Counted from the first letter of the stretch, positions 17,898 through 27,904 are shown. The stretch: DNA of 64,000 nucleotides from G963556115 sp963666605 (GCA_965140405.1 OZ223208.1:3100001-3164000), one strand, 5' to 3'. Notes: generated by a model from the letters alone, not told the origin. Numbers and translations are program-made.

Positions 17898-18550
17898 TAT
17901 ATACTAATTAGTATCAACAAAAAAAACTTCACTTCAAATCCAAATAACATATTCAGAGAAAGCATTCTCTCCAAATGCAATTATCATACCACAGAACGCA
18001 CGCCAGACATAACTGCTATAAAACTGTACCTTTATATAACAAGAAACTAAAACTACATATTTGTACGCTAAAAAGTTTATTATAGCTAAACCTGTTAATA
18101 ATATCTGCACTGTGTTTCATCAGAAAAACTACACTTTTTTAATATAATCCCACTAAATTTCAATTACAACAAAAAATAAAAAATAAATTTAGCCGTATCA
18201 CAACAAACCAAAAACCCTTGTAATACAAGGAGATAAATCATACTAACGCAATTTCTCAGCTTATTATTTAAATAAATATTAAAATATCTACTTGACAAAG
18301 AACTATTCTTCAATAGAATACACAACATAAAGATATTAATTTATCGAATAAAGTTTTAACAATTTACATATAGGATTGAATAAGGACTCAACACAAAACA
18401 AACAAACAAACACAACACACACAAACACAACAACAAACACAACACATAAGTGTATTCTTTTCCAGAAATGTCTTCCCGACTACAAACCTGGGCACACAAG
18501 AAGAATACCACCAAACTGAGTTCCAAAAATCCTATATGTTTTCCTTGTAA
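17898..18550. other. Gene-free stretch between rpsI and murJ
   Basis: About 650 bases between converging transcripts. It is AT-rich, has no frame with coding character, and carries an ACA/CAA low-complexity tract (18391-18447). The short frames overlapping its right end run through the tract or the murJ terminator and look spurious. Confidence 0.55.
18391..18447. repeat. ACA/CAA low-complexity tract
   Basis: Plus strand made almost entirely of A and C in CAAACAAACA, ACACACAAACA and CAACAACAAACA units. It shares ACACAAAACAAACAAACA with the tract at 5950-5990. Confidence 0.65.
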
Positions 18551-18587
18551 AAAAAATAGCACCGAGAGTTACTCGGTGCTATTTTTT
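18551..18587. terminator. Terminator overlapping the murJ stop codon
   Basis: Perfect 16-bp stem (18551-18566 with 18572-18587) and a 5-base loop. The murJ stop codon (18569-18571) lies within the loop, so the last murJ codons form one arm. Confidence 0.88.
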
Positions 18588-20356
18588 CTTTTCTTAATCT
18601 TCTTCATAAACGCTTCATACTCTTTCGGGACAAATATTGCACTGATCATTGGATAAAAGAATACCGCTACTATGATTGGTATAATTACATTTTCAAACCT
18701 AAATATAAATTCCGGACCATACGGCATACTACTAGCAGTCTTTATAATAATAAATGACATACAAGCCGCAGCAACAAGACTCTTTCCAAATGTCGATATG
18801 AAGTCCCGAGCCTTCTCTGTCCAGACTTTGCCTTTTTCAGTCCCTCCGATCTTACACTTGAGAGCTCTCCATAGAAGAGACACATTAACAATAGCAGTAA
18901 TACTAGTAGCTAGTGCTAGTCCAGCCTCACCAAGAGCACTACCATACGATCCTCCGCCCCATCCAGCCTCAACCGGCATACCAGGGACAGTAACTCCATA
19001 GTAGTGGCGGTATAAATCAGGAGCTTTTAAAAATAAAATATTTAGCACAAGGTTAAGACCAGCCATAGCAACAGCTATCTTTACTGGGGTCTTATAATCT
19101 CTCATCGAGTAAAATGCCCTAACAAAGAGTTGCTGCATGCTGAAGAAGACCAACCCTCCCGACAGGCATACCAGAACAGCTGAAGTTCTATATACAGCGA
19201 CATCACTAAATTCCAAATCTGGTGTCTGATACAGCAGCCTCACGATATTTGGCGCCATTGTAATCATTCCAAATGCTGCAGGGAGCATTACAAATAACAG
19301 CATCTTTAATGAAGAAAACAGTGTGCCTATAAAGTCTTTAATTTTATCCTTTGCAGCCATACTTGAAAGTGCCGGAAATGAAGCGGTAGCAACAGCGATT
19401 GCAAATATACCTAACGGCAGTTGCATCAAGCGGTTACCAAGGAAGAGGTATGAAGTCGCTCCTTCATAAGGCGTACCGCCTCCGACAGTATCTATAGAGA
19501 GCCAATACGCTATAAGGTTATCAATCAATACATTGAACTGGACAATGCCTAGTCCTAATGCTGTAGGAGCCATATTCTTGAAGATATTTGTAAGGCGCGA
19601 ATTCTTAAAATCAAAGCTTAATCCAAGCTTTACACCTTTGGAGCGAATCAACGGGTACTGAACAGCAAGCTGCAAAATACCAGCTAGGAGTACCGCGTAT
19701 GCAACATACTTCATACTACCAACAAACTCATCACTCTTAGCGACCATAGCAGGCACCGCTTCAAGCTTTTGGAAAAAAGTCATCTCCATATCTATAGGCC
19801 AATATAGATATGATATATATCCAAGGCTCGCCAATATCATAATATTTAGGAGAATAGACATCGCTGCGGGCAGAGCAAATGACCTCAGACTTTGCAGAAT
19901 TGCTCCCATCAGTGCTGAAGTACAGATAAACACAACGAATGGCAGCATCACTGACAAAAGAATAAGTACGGTCTTTACTCTAATATCAATGGTAAAGTTG
20001 TCAGCGAGTATATAACAAACAGAACTACCGATAACAGCAATTCCAGCTGTAACTATAAGCAGCAGGGTCAACACAGCACTTGCAAGTTTAGAAGAGTCAT
20101 CCCCTTCCTCTCTAGCATGAACAAACTCAGGTAGAAAAGCAGCTGACAGAGCCCCTTCACCTAGTAACTTTCTGAATAGATTTGGAATTGTAAAGGCAAA
20201 GTAGAATGCATCGAGCACCCATGCCGTCGAGCCAAAGAACAGCACTAGGCCGATATCTCTAAACATTCCTAAAAATCTACTTATTGTTGTAATAATAGCC
20301 ATTACTATTGTTGAACGTAGAATTGACGGGTACTTTTGGGGTTGTTCATCACTCAT
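18569..20356 (-). CDS. murJ: Lipid II flippase MurJ (MviN)
   Basis: Integral membrane protein of the MOP superfamily that flips the peptidoglycan precursor lipid II across the inner membrane. 595 residues with about 14 hydrophobic segments. The N-terminal half shows the family signature: ISRFLGMFRDIGL, then DAFYFAFTIPNLFRKLLGEGALSAAFLPEF (residues ~49-78), and the central FFSMQQLFVRAFYSMRDYKTP block. The longer-than-usual loops and a charged KKIKKRK C-terminus are minor differences. Monocistronic, with its terminator overlapping the stop. Confidence 0.96.
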   Translation of the reverse strand: MSDEQPQKYPSILRSTIVMAIITTISRFLGMFRDIGLVLFFGSTAWVLDAFYFAFTIPNLFRKLLGEGALSAAFLPEFVHAREEGDDSSKLASAVLTLLLIVTAGIAVIGSSVCYILADNFTIDIRVKTVLILLSVMLPFVVFICTSALMGAILQSLRSFALPAAMSILLNIMILASLGYISYLYWPIDMEMTFFQKLEAVPAMVAKSDEFVGSMKYVAYAVLLAGILQLAVQYPLIRSKGVKLGLSFDFKNSRLTNIFKNMAPTALGLGIVQFNVLIDNLIAYWLSIDTVGGGTPYEGATSYLFLGNRLMQLPLGIFAIAVATASFPALSSMAAKDKIKDFIGTLFSSLKMLLFVMLPAAFGMITMAPNIVRLLYQTPDLEFSDVAVYRTSAVLVCLSGGLVFFSMQQLFVRAFYSMRDYKTPVKIAVAMAGLNLVLNILFLKAPDLYRHYYGVTVPGMPVEAGWGGGSYGSALGEAGLALATSITAIVNVSLLWRALKCKIGGTEKGKVWTEKARDFISTFGKSLVAAACMSFIIIKTASSMPYGPEFIFRFENVIIPIIVAVFFYPMISAIFVPKEYEAFMKKIKKRKNSTE

Positions 20357-20639
20357 TTTATTTATATATCCTTGATTTTACTATAATTTTAATATTTATA
20401 CTATATAGTTTATACCTACCCATTGCAAGTAAAGATCTAATGTGGATATAACTCATAAAAAGAGATAGGTGAAATATATTATTTCTCCATATATATTTTA
20501 CAACAACAATATTTACATTTTCCCTAGTTTAGCAAAAATGCCACTATTTAATATTAAAATAATTTTACATATATAATATTTGGTGTATAATTCGAAACTT
20601 AGTACATATTCTATTAAGTTTTATTCTAAAGGGATTATC
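20357..20639. other. Divergent promoter region between murJ and the TPR gene
   Basis: About 280 bases, AT-rich. AAGGGA before the ATG at 20640 is the ribosome site of the TPR gene. No certain promoter hexamers; neither a sigma-54 nor a sigma-28 consensus was seen. Confidence 0.4.
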
Positions 20640-23600
20640 ATGAAAAAACTAATACTAGGCATATTTATTCTACTCTTTATAGGTGGAGCTATCTTTGCAT
20701 TTACCAAATATTCTCAGAAGAACAAGAAGCTAAAAGCTGAAGAACTCTTCTGGCAAGGACGCCAAGCTTCGAGCGACAAAAACGACCTCAAAGCCTTAGA
20801 CTTACTATCCAAAGCAGTTGCCCAATCTCCAGAGAATGCAGAATTCAACTTCTGGGCTGGTATAGCAGCAAGGGATATGGGAAAGAATGACCTCGCTTAT
20901 TCATACTTCAAGAAGTCATGGGATATTGGAAAGAAAGAGCCTCAAGTATTTTTAAATATGAATGCAACATCTTCTCTTCCAAACATTGATAGAAGCCTAT
21001 TCTTTGAAAGTATGGTTGGTGACCTCGCAGATGAAGAAGCACGTCTAGAACTAGGCGCACTACTCAAATACCAGAGAGAGGAGCTCGAAGGGGCGGCACA
21101 GCTTCTCAAAGAGCTAGTAGCAAAATACCCTCAAGGTATCTATGCAGAATTTTATGCACAAGTATTGATACGCCTTAAAGAACCAGAACAAGCACTCAAG
21201 ATGCTAGAAAGCATTAGAGCTGCAGGCAAACTAAATAATTCTAGCTATACTATTCTTTCAGAGCTATATGTTGCAATTGACGACATGAAAGCAGCTAACG
21301 AGTTATTTGAGGAAGCAAAGTCAACAGGCATGGATTCAGCTCAGTTAATATTAGGATACGGTAGCAGCCTATTCTATTATGGCAATTCTGAAATATCAAA
21401 AAAACTTTTATCCCAGATAGAACAGCCAAAGATATTCTCAGCAACCGATATAATATCTGCTGACATCTTTAAAAAAGAACTTAGTAATGGCTCTCCTATA
21501 GCAAAGATATTTTTAGAGACGGCAAACCCAGCATTAAAAGATGCTTTAAAGAGCGAGAAAAGCGACCGATTCAGCAATCAAAAGTTTATAGAACTTTCTG
21601 TAATCGCTCTTAATAAGTTTTGCTCTAGGCGAGACTGGTTTACCAAAGAACTTACCAACGGTTCGTTAAATAATAAAGAAATTCAAAAGCTTTCTTCAAA
21701 GGCAGAGTTGACAGATCAAGATAACTTCACAAGAAATGCTCTACTACTTACCGCTGCCTTTCCAGACAGTCTGCAAGTTCCGGATTTAAGTCCTATCACA
21801 AGTAGTTCCCGACTACTTCTTATGGTAATGGCTTCTGCTGCCAATAACAAAAATGAGGTAGACCGCCTACTAAGTTTGTCAAAAGGTTCACGTAGATGGC
21901 TAGAAGGCGAGAGATACTTTGGGGCATACCTTTTAGAAACGCTAAGCAACCAAGGTACTTCAGAGCAGGCTATAAAATCTTTAGAAGCAGCATCAACACT
22001 ACTTACTGACAACAATATAATTCAGGTTACCCTTGCAGACAACCTTGCAAGACAGGGAGATTATCTAGATGCCTTGGTACTCTTTGACAAGATGTCCAGC
22101 AATAGCCTCATACTTGCTCGTAGTCCAATAGTTCAGCAGATGCGTAGTAGTGCAAAGATTGCCAGTGGTGACCTAAAGGGTGGCCAGGCAATACTTCTAA
22201 GTCTCTTCAAGCGCGGTTATATAACAGAAGCACTTCTTAGCGAGTTGAGTCAGGTATCCCTTGCACTAGGAGACACCTCTTCAGCAAACTTGGCTATTGA
22301 AAAACTTCAAGAGTATGCAGCCACAAAACCAAGCCTACACCTACTAGCTGCAAGAGTCCTACTACAAAGCAATAAGATACCAGCTGCTATATCAGAGCTT
22401 GACAAATTAATCCAGTCTGATGTGACTCCAGAGCTCAAAGCGGAAGCATTCATTCTCAAGGCGACAGCAGAACTATCAGCTGGTAACGCTGATGAAGCTC
22501 TACGCACACTTGCAAGCCTTCCTGAGGCGACCCTCCCTAGTCGTATAATTGAGGCACAAGCACTCAGCAAACTTGGCAAAAGTGAAGAGGCAATAGCAAT
22601 ACTGGAAAAACTCTCACCCCTTCCTGAGAACGCACTAAGCCTATATGCAACACTTCTTGCTGGCATAGGAAAACTAGACCAAGCCCAAGTACAAATTGAT
22701 AAAATACTTGCTATCAATCCAAGCAATGTAGACGCTCTTTTAAATCTTGGACTTATTATGAACATAAAAGGCGACATCAATGGAGCGATATCAGAGATAA
22801 ACAAAGCGCTAGAGATATCTCCCGATAATATTAGAGGCAATACTCTCCTCTCACAAATTTTACTATCAACAGGTGAACCAAGAAGAGCCGCAAATCTTGC
22901 TCTGAAAGTCCTAAGTATTGCACCTAACTACCAAGTTGCCCTAGAGTTACTCCCAAGTGCCTATAACGCCAATAAGGAGTATTTAAAAGCCATTACCTCT
23001 TCAGACAAAGCACTGAAGAACTCACCAAACAATCCATTTATAATAATGCAAAAAGCAATTGCACTTGTAGGCCTGAGTGAAGAGGTAGCGAGAGAAGACA
23101 GAGAAGCAAAGAATAAATCACGAAAAAATCTAGATTCCTCAACGAGTACAGAAGACGAACTACTCAAGGATGAAGTTACCTCGCTTACAGACGACATAGT
23201 CTACACAGGAGCTATTAGCGAACTTGATAACAGCTCTGCAGCAGTAGAAGATTCTAGTGCTACTGAATTTGCAAATGGTCGCGACAGCAAAGAGCTAAAA
23301 GAGGAAGCGATAACTCTACTTGATACCATTTCAGACCAACCTGCAGCTCTAGTGTACAAGCTTGAAATAGAGCTTATGTTGGGAGAAAAAGAGAATGTCA
23401 TAAAGAGTATCAATAGCGGCAAACTTGAAACCAACGAGTTGTTCTCGCTAGGGGTAATTTCTGATGGACGCAAAGATTGGGAGGTATCAAGTGCAGCATA
23501 TAGAGCTGCATATACACTCCAACCAACCAACCCAATCATTCTTAATAACTTCGCAAATGCCTTTGTTATGTCTGGAAAATCACCAAATGAAGCTACCAAG

Positions 23601-23861
23601 AAACTCCTACTTGAAGCAGCAGATAGCCTTCCGGTAGTACTAAAAGGTGATGAGAAAGCTGTCAACACATCTGCAATGATATACGAATTCCTAGGTGAAT
23701 GGGAGAAGACTATCGAACTTTCCGAGGCATACAAAGAGCAATTCAAAGCAAGCCCTAAACTTAAGCGCCTCCTCAATGCGGCACAGATACAGAGAGAATC
23801 TAGCCAGAATAAAGAAGAAAATTCAAAAAAAGATGCTTCGCCAGAGCCGAGTAAAGGGTAG
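20640..23861 (+). CDS. Large TPR-repeat protein of the exosortase locus (PrsT-like)
   Basis: 1,073 residues from the ATG at 20640. One N-terminal hydrophobic helix (residues ~4-22) after KK acts as signal anchor or signal peptide; no lipobox Cys is seen, unlike classical PrsT lipoproteins. The rest is an array of tetratricopeptide units, clearest at ~42-130, ~480-640 and ~700-830 (for example NLGLIMNIKGDINGAISEIN). A low-complexity acidic linker follows (~835-900, rich in S, E and D), then further TPR units. Long TPR proteins accompany exosortases and are thought to help export or assembly of surface polymers. It is 20 bases upstream of the exosortase gene and surely cotranscribed. The exact role is inferred from context. 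Confidence 0.88.
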   Translation: MKKLILGIFILLFIGGAIFAFTKYSQKNKKLKAEELFWQGRQASSDKNDLKALDLLSKAVAQSPENAEFNFWAGIAARDMGKNDLAYSYFKKSWDIGKKEPQVFLNMNATSSLPNIDRSLFFESMVGDLADEEARLELGALLKYQREELEGAAQLLKELVAKYPQGIYAEFYAQVLIRLKEPEQALKMLESIRAAGKLNNSSYTILSELYVAIDDMKAANELFEEAKSTGMDSAQLILGYGSSLFYYGNSEISKKLLSQIEQPKIFSATDIISADIFKKELSNGSPIAKIFLETANPALKDALKSEKSDRFSNQKFIELSVIALNKFCSRRDWFTKELTNGSLNNKEIQKLSSKAELTDQDNFTRNALLLTAAFPDSLQVPDLSPITSSSRLLLMVMASAANNKNEVDRLLSLSKGSRRWLEGERYFGAYLLETLSNQGTSEQAIKSLEAASTLLTDNNIIQVTLADNLARQGDYLDALVLFDKMSSNSLILARSPIVQQMRSSAKIASGDLKGGQAILLSLFKRGYITEALLSELSQVSLALGDTSSANLAIEKLQEYAATKPSLHLLAARVLLQSNKIPAAISELDKLIQSDVTPELKAEAFILKATAELSAGNADEALRTLASLPEATLPSRIIEAQALSKLGKSEEAIAILEKLSPLPENALSLYATLLAGIGKLDQAQVQIDKILAINPSNVDALLNLGLIMNIKGDINGAISEINKALEISPDNIRGNTLLSQILLSTGEPRRAANLALKVLSIAPNYQVALELLPSAYNANKEYLKAITSSDKALKNSPNNPFIIMQKAIALVGLSEEVAREDREAKNKSRKNLDSSTSTEDELLKDEVTSLTDDIVYTGAISELDNSSAAVEDSSATEFANGRDSKELKEEAITLLDTISDQPAALVYKLEIELMLGEKENVIKSINSGKLETNELFSLGVISDGRKDWEVSSAAYRAAYTLQPTNPIILNNFANAFVMSGKSPNEATKKLLLEAADSLPVVLKGDEKAVNTSAMIYEFLGEWEKTIELSEAYKEQFKASPKLKRLLNAAQIQRESSQNKEENSKKDASPEPSKG

Positions 23862-23881
23862 ATAAAGAAAGCCTAGACATC

Positions 23882-25669
23882 ATGAGCAAGTCAAAAAACA
23901 TGAGCAAGAAGAGCTCTGAGTCACTTTTACCAGCAATAATAGTCGCTGGACTATTTTGGGCGATATATACTCTATATATCGACGACTTTATCTCTTCAGA
24001 TTTACGACTTATCTCTTCATATTTATCTGAAAATTTTCTGAGGCTATTTGGATTGACTGTGGAGCGAAACGGTACAGTTTTATTCGGCAACGGAATGCGC
24101 TTTGAAGTAATCGGAGCTTGTAGCGGTTCCACAATTCTTAAAGTGATGCTAGGAGCAGGGCTATTTCTCAGTCTAACATGGCGAGGGCTTTCAAAGCAGA
24201 ATAGAGCAGTCGCCATTCTACTCTCAGGAATCCTTGCACTACTTTCAAACGCCCTACGCGTATCTCTACTTGTTGTATTAAGCCTACACAGAGGTAGCCC
24301 AATTGGTGAAGGTCTTCTCCACGACGGTATAGGTATAGCGACATTTATACTATGCTTTCTCACCTTCTGCTTAGTATGTAGCCGACTTAGCAAGTCAAAC
24401 ACAACTCAGAAGAATACTTACCAGCAGCCCTCACATAGCTCACTAAAGTTCCTGACGCAATCACTACTCCTTGCAATAATACTGGTGCTACTCTACCTAC
24501 CATTCATTAAGGATATTGTATCCAGCTGGATAGGCACAGCCTGGGACAACTCAAATCATTTCGGGTTTATATTCTTTCTCATTCCGCTCGTACTTGCCTC
24601 CTACCAGACCTACATCTATGCAAAGTCACACCAAAAAAAGAATAGCCTCGTACTTTCAGTAGTACTTATTATTTTAGCTCTACTGCTACCAGTAATATCC
24701 TCGGTATTAGATATCAAGTCGATCTCAGGCCTAGCGATCATCATACTCTTCACAGTAGGCATATACAGATACTCAGATACAAAAAACACCGCACTTGTTC
24801 TCCCACTACTACTCCTCACAGTTCTAGGATTCCCAAGAATAATCTTGCGATTAGAGAACATAACTCCACAAGGTGTAGCGGTGACTGCGCATAGTCTGCG
24901 AATTGTTATATTTTTGACTGTAATTTTCATTCAAATAGCCCTCGTGAAACTACTTGTTAGAGAAACTGGCAATGAGCTATCAAAGTGTAAAAATACCCCT
25001 AACAAATCTCTTCTTGGAAGTATTGCACTATATGGCGCCATTCTTTCACTCACGCTTTCACTCTTACTCCCACCAGCAATAGGAAGAAGAGAAGCTAAAG
25101 CTAATGAATCTATAAACCGAGAAAAACTCAACCTTCCCTATCTACTCACAGACGGCTGGATTGGCAGGGATCTAAGGGTTCCACTTTCCGATCAAGAGTA
25201 CTTTGGAATAAGTAACATAATTTACCGAGAGTACACCAAGAATAGCTTTAGCAAGTCCGACTTAAAGGATACTCCAGAACCAGTAGAACTACTAATTACC
25301 TTCTCCGGAGGAGACAGGCATAAGAACCACCCACCAGAATTTTGCCAGAGCGGTATAGGCTGGGAAATAACCTCCAAGATTGAAACCGAGACAACAGGTG
25401 AATTCTCAAGACCGGTAACCTTTCTCGACCTTACAAAAGATAAGCAACAAAAATACATGATATACTTCTTCAGCAAAGAAGGAGGCTCAGAAGAAATAAA
25501 CTATTCAAAGATGATGCTCCAGGACATAACATCGCGAGTTTCGGGATCAGAGCCAAATTGGCTAGTAGTCAGAATATTCAGTAAATCAAAGAGTTCTCTC
25601 TTAGATTTTGCAGGTCAAATTCCGTTCCCATTAGCACGTACCAACAAGGCAAAAAAACTGACACACTAG
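23882..25669 (+). CDS. Exosortase with C-terminal EpsI-like domain and extra membrane block
   Basis: Membrane cysteine transpeptidase that processes PEP-CTERM proteins. Residues ~14-175 hold the catalytic half: a helix, the GNGMRFEVIGACSGS box with nucleophile Cys, LSNALRV with the conserved Arg and LLHDGIG with the conserved His. Residues ~190-365 add six or more membrane helices. One part (WDNSNHFGFIFFLIPLVL) resembles the SHGFLVPL entry segment that in standard exosortases precedes the catalytic half. Residues ~410-595 form the EpsI-like domain (GGDRHKNHPPEFCQSGIGW). At 595 residues it is longer than usual fusions (~500). Cotranscribed with the TPR gene; a PEP-CTERM protein gene follows 360 bases on. 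Confidence 0.88.
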   Translation: MSKSKNMSKKSSESLLPAIIVAGLFWAIYTLYIDDFISSDLRLISSYLSENFLRLFGLTVERNGTVLFGNGMRFEVIGACSGSTILKVMLGAGLFLSLTWRGLSKQNRAVAILLSGILALLSNALRVSLLVVLSLHRGSPIGEGLLHDGIGIATFILCFLTFCLVCSRLSKSNTTQKNTYQQPSHSSLKFLTQSLLLAIILVLLYLPFIKDIVSSWIGTAWDNSNHFGFIFFLIPLVLASYQTYIYAKSHQKKNSLVLSVVLIILALLLPVISSVLDIKSISGLAIIILFTVGIYRYSDTKNTALVLPLLLLTVLGFPRIILRLENITPQGVAVTAHSLRIVIFLTVIFIQIALVKLLVRETGNELSKCKNTPNKSLLGSIALYGAILSLTLSLLLPPAIGRREAKANESINREKLNLPYLLTDGWIGRDLRVPLSDQEYFGISNIIYREYTKNSFSKSDLKDTPEPVELLITFSGGDRHKNHPPEFCQSGIGWEITSKIETETTGEFSRPVTFLDLTKDKQQKYMIYFFSKEGGSEEINYSKMMLQDITSRVSGSEPNWLVVRIFSKSKSSLLDFAGQIPFPLARTNKAKKLTH

Positions 25670-26031
25670 ATTTTGTTTTCTCCCCTAAAAAAACATATGT
25701 CTCAATTTACCCAGTGCACACTCTAATACTCATAATACTACATATTTTAAAAAAACCTCATCTTTCCAGAAATTGTAAACTATAATTACTAAAAACAAAC
25801 ACAAATATACATAAACAATAATCCACTAATGAGCGAAACCACATAAAAACATACAACATCCTGATATACATACACTTATGCCCAAAAAAAAACTTTCTTG
25901 CAAAAAAAAATTAAATTTTATCGAAAAAAAAAGAATTTAACTTTACACAGTGCAACAAACCATGATATACTTAAAAGTGTAATAAATAATTTAAATTTGA
26001 GAACACTCTATTAACTAAACTGGAGATAATA
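25670..26031 (+). promoter_or_regulatory. Upstream region and sigma-70-type promoter of the PEP-CTERM gene
   Basis: A 360-base A-rich gap. TTTACA (25942-25947), 18-base spacer and TATACT (25966-25971) form a plausible housekeeping promoter about 60 bases before the ATG. CTGGAG (26020-26025) is the ribosome site. No terminator for the exosortase transcript is visible, so read-through is possible. Confidence 0.55.
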
Positions 26032-26829
26032 ATGAATAGCAAAATTTTAGCTACATTACTTTTAGCTATCGCAGTAATAACTACTGCGCACGCTGAAAGC
26101 TATACATTTAGTAATTCAACTAATATTGACGTTCCTGAGTACAATATCAAAAAAACTTGGCATGGTACTGTAAAAGAAGGTGGCACTAAGAATGATGTTG
26201 TAGGGAGCTCTATCAATGTATCAAATACAGTAGGAAAGATTTCAGACCTAAACGTTACCATCAATGGTCTAACTTCAAAAGCATTTATTGACATGGTATT
26301 TGTACTTATTGGCCCAAACAATACTGGTGTTGTGCTTTCCTCAAACGCTGGGGGAGCAAACGAAAATAGTCAAGTTCCAACAGTAGACCTAACTTTTGAT
26401 GATGAGGCTTCTAGCCAGATAGCACGTTCTACAAGCTTCTATCAAGCTGAAGGAGAAAATAAGAACCTATCAACTGCTTCTTATCAGACATCGGCATACA
26501 GCATGGACTGGTTCTACCAAAGAACAGGCCAATTTTCAGTTCTAGATCCAGTAGGTGAAGGATACTTTGGTGACCCTGGTCTTTTTGCTCAAGACAACCT
26601 ACTATCAGCATTTGATAACATTTCAGCAAATGGTGTATGGCAACTACTTGCTTTTGATAACTACGCAACAGATGCGACCTCATATAGTGGCTGGAGTCTA
26701 AACTTTTCTTCATCAGGTGGCTCTACGACTGGTGCAGTTCCTGAACCTGCTGAATGGGCATTGATTGCACTAGCTTTTATCGGAATTATCGGAATAAAAG
26801 CTTACAGTAACAAATCTTCAATTGCCTAA
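26032..26829 (+). CDS. PEP-CTERM surface protein with a P-domain-like fold
   Basis: Likely substrate of the neighbouring exosortase. 265 residues: a signal peptide cut after AHA (residue 21), a beta-rich body, and a C-terminal sorting signal with VPEP at ~237-240, a hydrophobic helix and a weakly basic end (K residues instead of the usual Arg cluster). The body resembles the proprotein-convertase P domain: ISDLNVTINGL, GPNNTGVVLSSNAGG, TFDDEA, and closing NGVWQLLAFDNYATD with SGWSLNF. There is no protease domain, so an adhesive or structural role at the cell surface or in the matrix is inferred. Own promoter and strong terminator. Confidence 0.88.
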   Translation: MNSKILATLLLAIAVITTAHAESYTFSNSTNIDVPEYNIKKTWHGTVKEGGTKNDVVGSSINVSNTVGKISDLNVTINGLTSKAFIDMVFVLIGPNNTGVVLSSNAGGANENSQVPTVDLTFDDEASSQIARSTSFYQAEGENKNLSTASYQTSAYSMDWFYQRTGQFSVLDPVGEGYFGDPGLFAQDNLLSAFDNISANGVWQLLAFDNYATDATSYSGWSLNFSSSGGSTTGAVPEPAEWALIALAFIGIIGIKAYSNKSSIA

Positions 26830-26851
26830 GTGCTTTTTATATACATATTTT

Positions 26852-26885
26852 AAAAACTCTCAAGTTATACTTGAGAGTTTTTTTT
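26852..26885 (+). terminator. Terminator of the PEP-CTERM gene
   Basis: AAACTCTCAAG paired with CTTGAGAGTTT (26854-26864, 26870-26880), 5-base loop, then a T-run. Confidence 0.93.
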
Positions 26886-27098
26886 ACTCGAAATTATTAT
26901 TAAATGTAGTATAATATAATTGTTAATGAATATATACAGTAGTCACCTATAATCGGAAAGTAGTAGTTTTTTTAAATCAAAATACAATTTAATGGTAATT
27001 TAGTTATATCAGAATTGCGTTCTGTTCGATATAATCTACCGAGTTACTAAAACAACCAACTAACCAAGTTTAATTATTAATAGATCGTAGGGTAGCAA

Positions 27099-27845
27099 AT
27101 GACCGACAATGACAATGCTGAACTCTGGAAACGCTATAAAGACGGGGACAGAGAAGCTTACGAAGAGCTTGTTGAATCCTACCTTCCAATGGTCAAGGTT
27201 ACAGTTGGTCGTATGTCTGTCAATGTTCCTATGTATGTTGATAGAGAAGATCTCTACTCAGCTGGGTGCATGGGGCTTTTATCAGCTATTAAACGCTACG
27301 ATTCCGGAAGAGAAGCAAAGTTCACTACTTATGCCCTTACCCGCATACGCGGTGCAATAATTGATGAGCTCCGCAACCATGATACCCTTGGACGTGTCAC
27401 ACGTGATAGAGTCACTAGAATCAACAAGGCTGAACAAGAGATCAGAAGTACAGGAGGAGAGCTATCATCTGAGAGCATTGCTGAGAAAGCTGGTCTCAGT
27501 ATGACAGAGTTCTGGGATGCAGAAGTAGGAGAGCAAGCCTCCCGAATGATCAGAATCAACGACTCATCAAATAATGATAATCATTCATTTGCAGATGTTC
27601 TTGCCAATAAGAAAAAGACCAATGAACCAGGCTATAATATAGAAACATCCGAAGTAGTCGAACTTATATACGATCTACTCGATGAGAAAGAACAGCTATT
27701 AGTCGTACTTTATTACCAAGAAGAGCTAACGTTGAAAGAGATAGGCAAGGTAATGAATGTATCAGAGAGCAGAGTCTGCCAAATTCACACAGCCATGACA
27801 AATAAAATACGTAAAAAGATGGAGAAAAAAGGAATTTATCTTTAG
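27099..27845 (+). CDS. fliA: RNA polymerase sigma factor of the FliA/WhiG (sigma-28) type
   Basis: Directs RNA polymerase to a dedicated promoter class, usually late flagellar genes. 248 residues with the four usual regions: sigma-2 (DREDLYSAGCMGLLSAIKRYD, then AKFTTYALTRIRGAIIDELR, residues ~50-100), sigma-3 (~105-160) with the RVTRINKAEQEI segment, and sigma-4 (~185-245) with the helix-turn-helix LTLKEIGKVMNVSESRVCQIHT. Sequence and size are those of FliA/WhiG rather than RpoD, SigB or ECF factors. No flagellar structural gene is present. It is followed 155 bases on by a FlgM-like gene, its expected antagonist. The ATG has a modest GTAGGG ribosome site. Confidence 0.92.
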   Translation: MTDNDNAELWKRYKDGDREAYEELVESYLPMVKVTVGRMSVNVPMYVDREDLYSAGCMGLLSAIKRYDSGREAKFTTYALTRIRGAIIDELRNHDTLGRVTRDRVTRINKAEQEIRSTGGELSSESIAEKAGLSMTEFWDAEVGEQASRMIRINDSSNNDNHSFADVLANKKKTNEPGYNIETSEVVELIYDLLDEKEQLLVVLYYQEELTLKEIGKVMNVSESRVCQIHTAMTNKIRKKMEKKGIYL

Positions 27846-27904
27846 TAATCCTTTTTGAACCCGTTAATAAATTCATAACCACCAACTTTGTTCGGATTTA
27901 TTTG

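Noticed and set aside
18356..18562. Cys/Leu-rich minus-strand frame between rpsI and murJ
   Set aside because: Its sequence is a translation of the low-complexity AC tract; no ribosome site, no homologue recognised.
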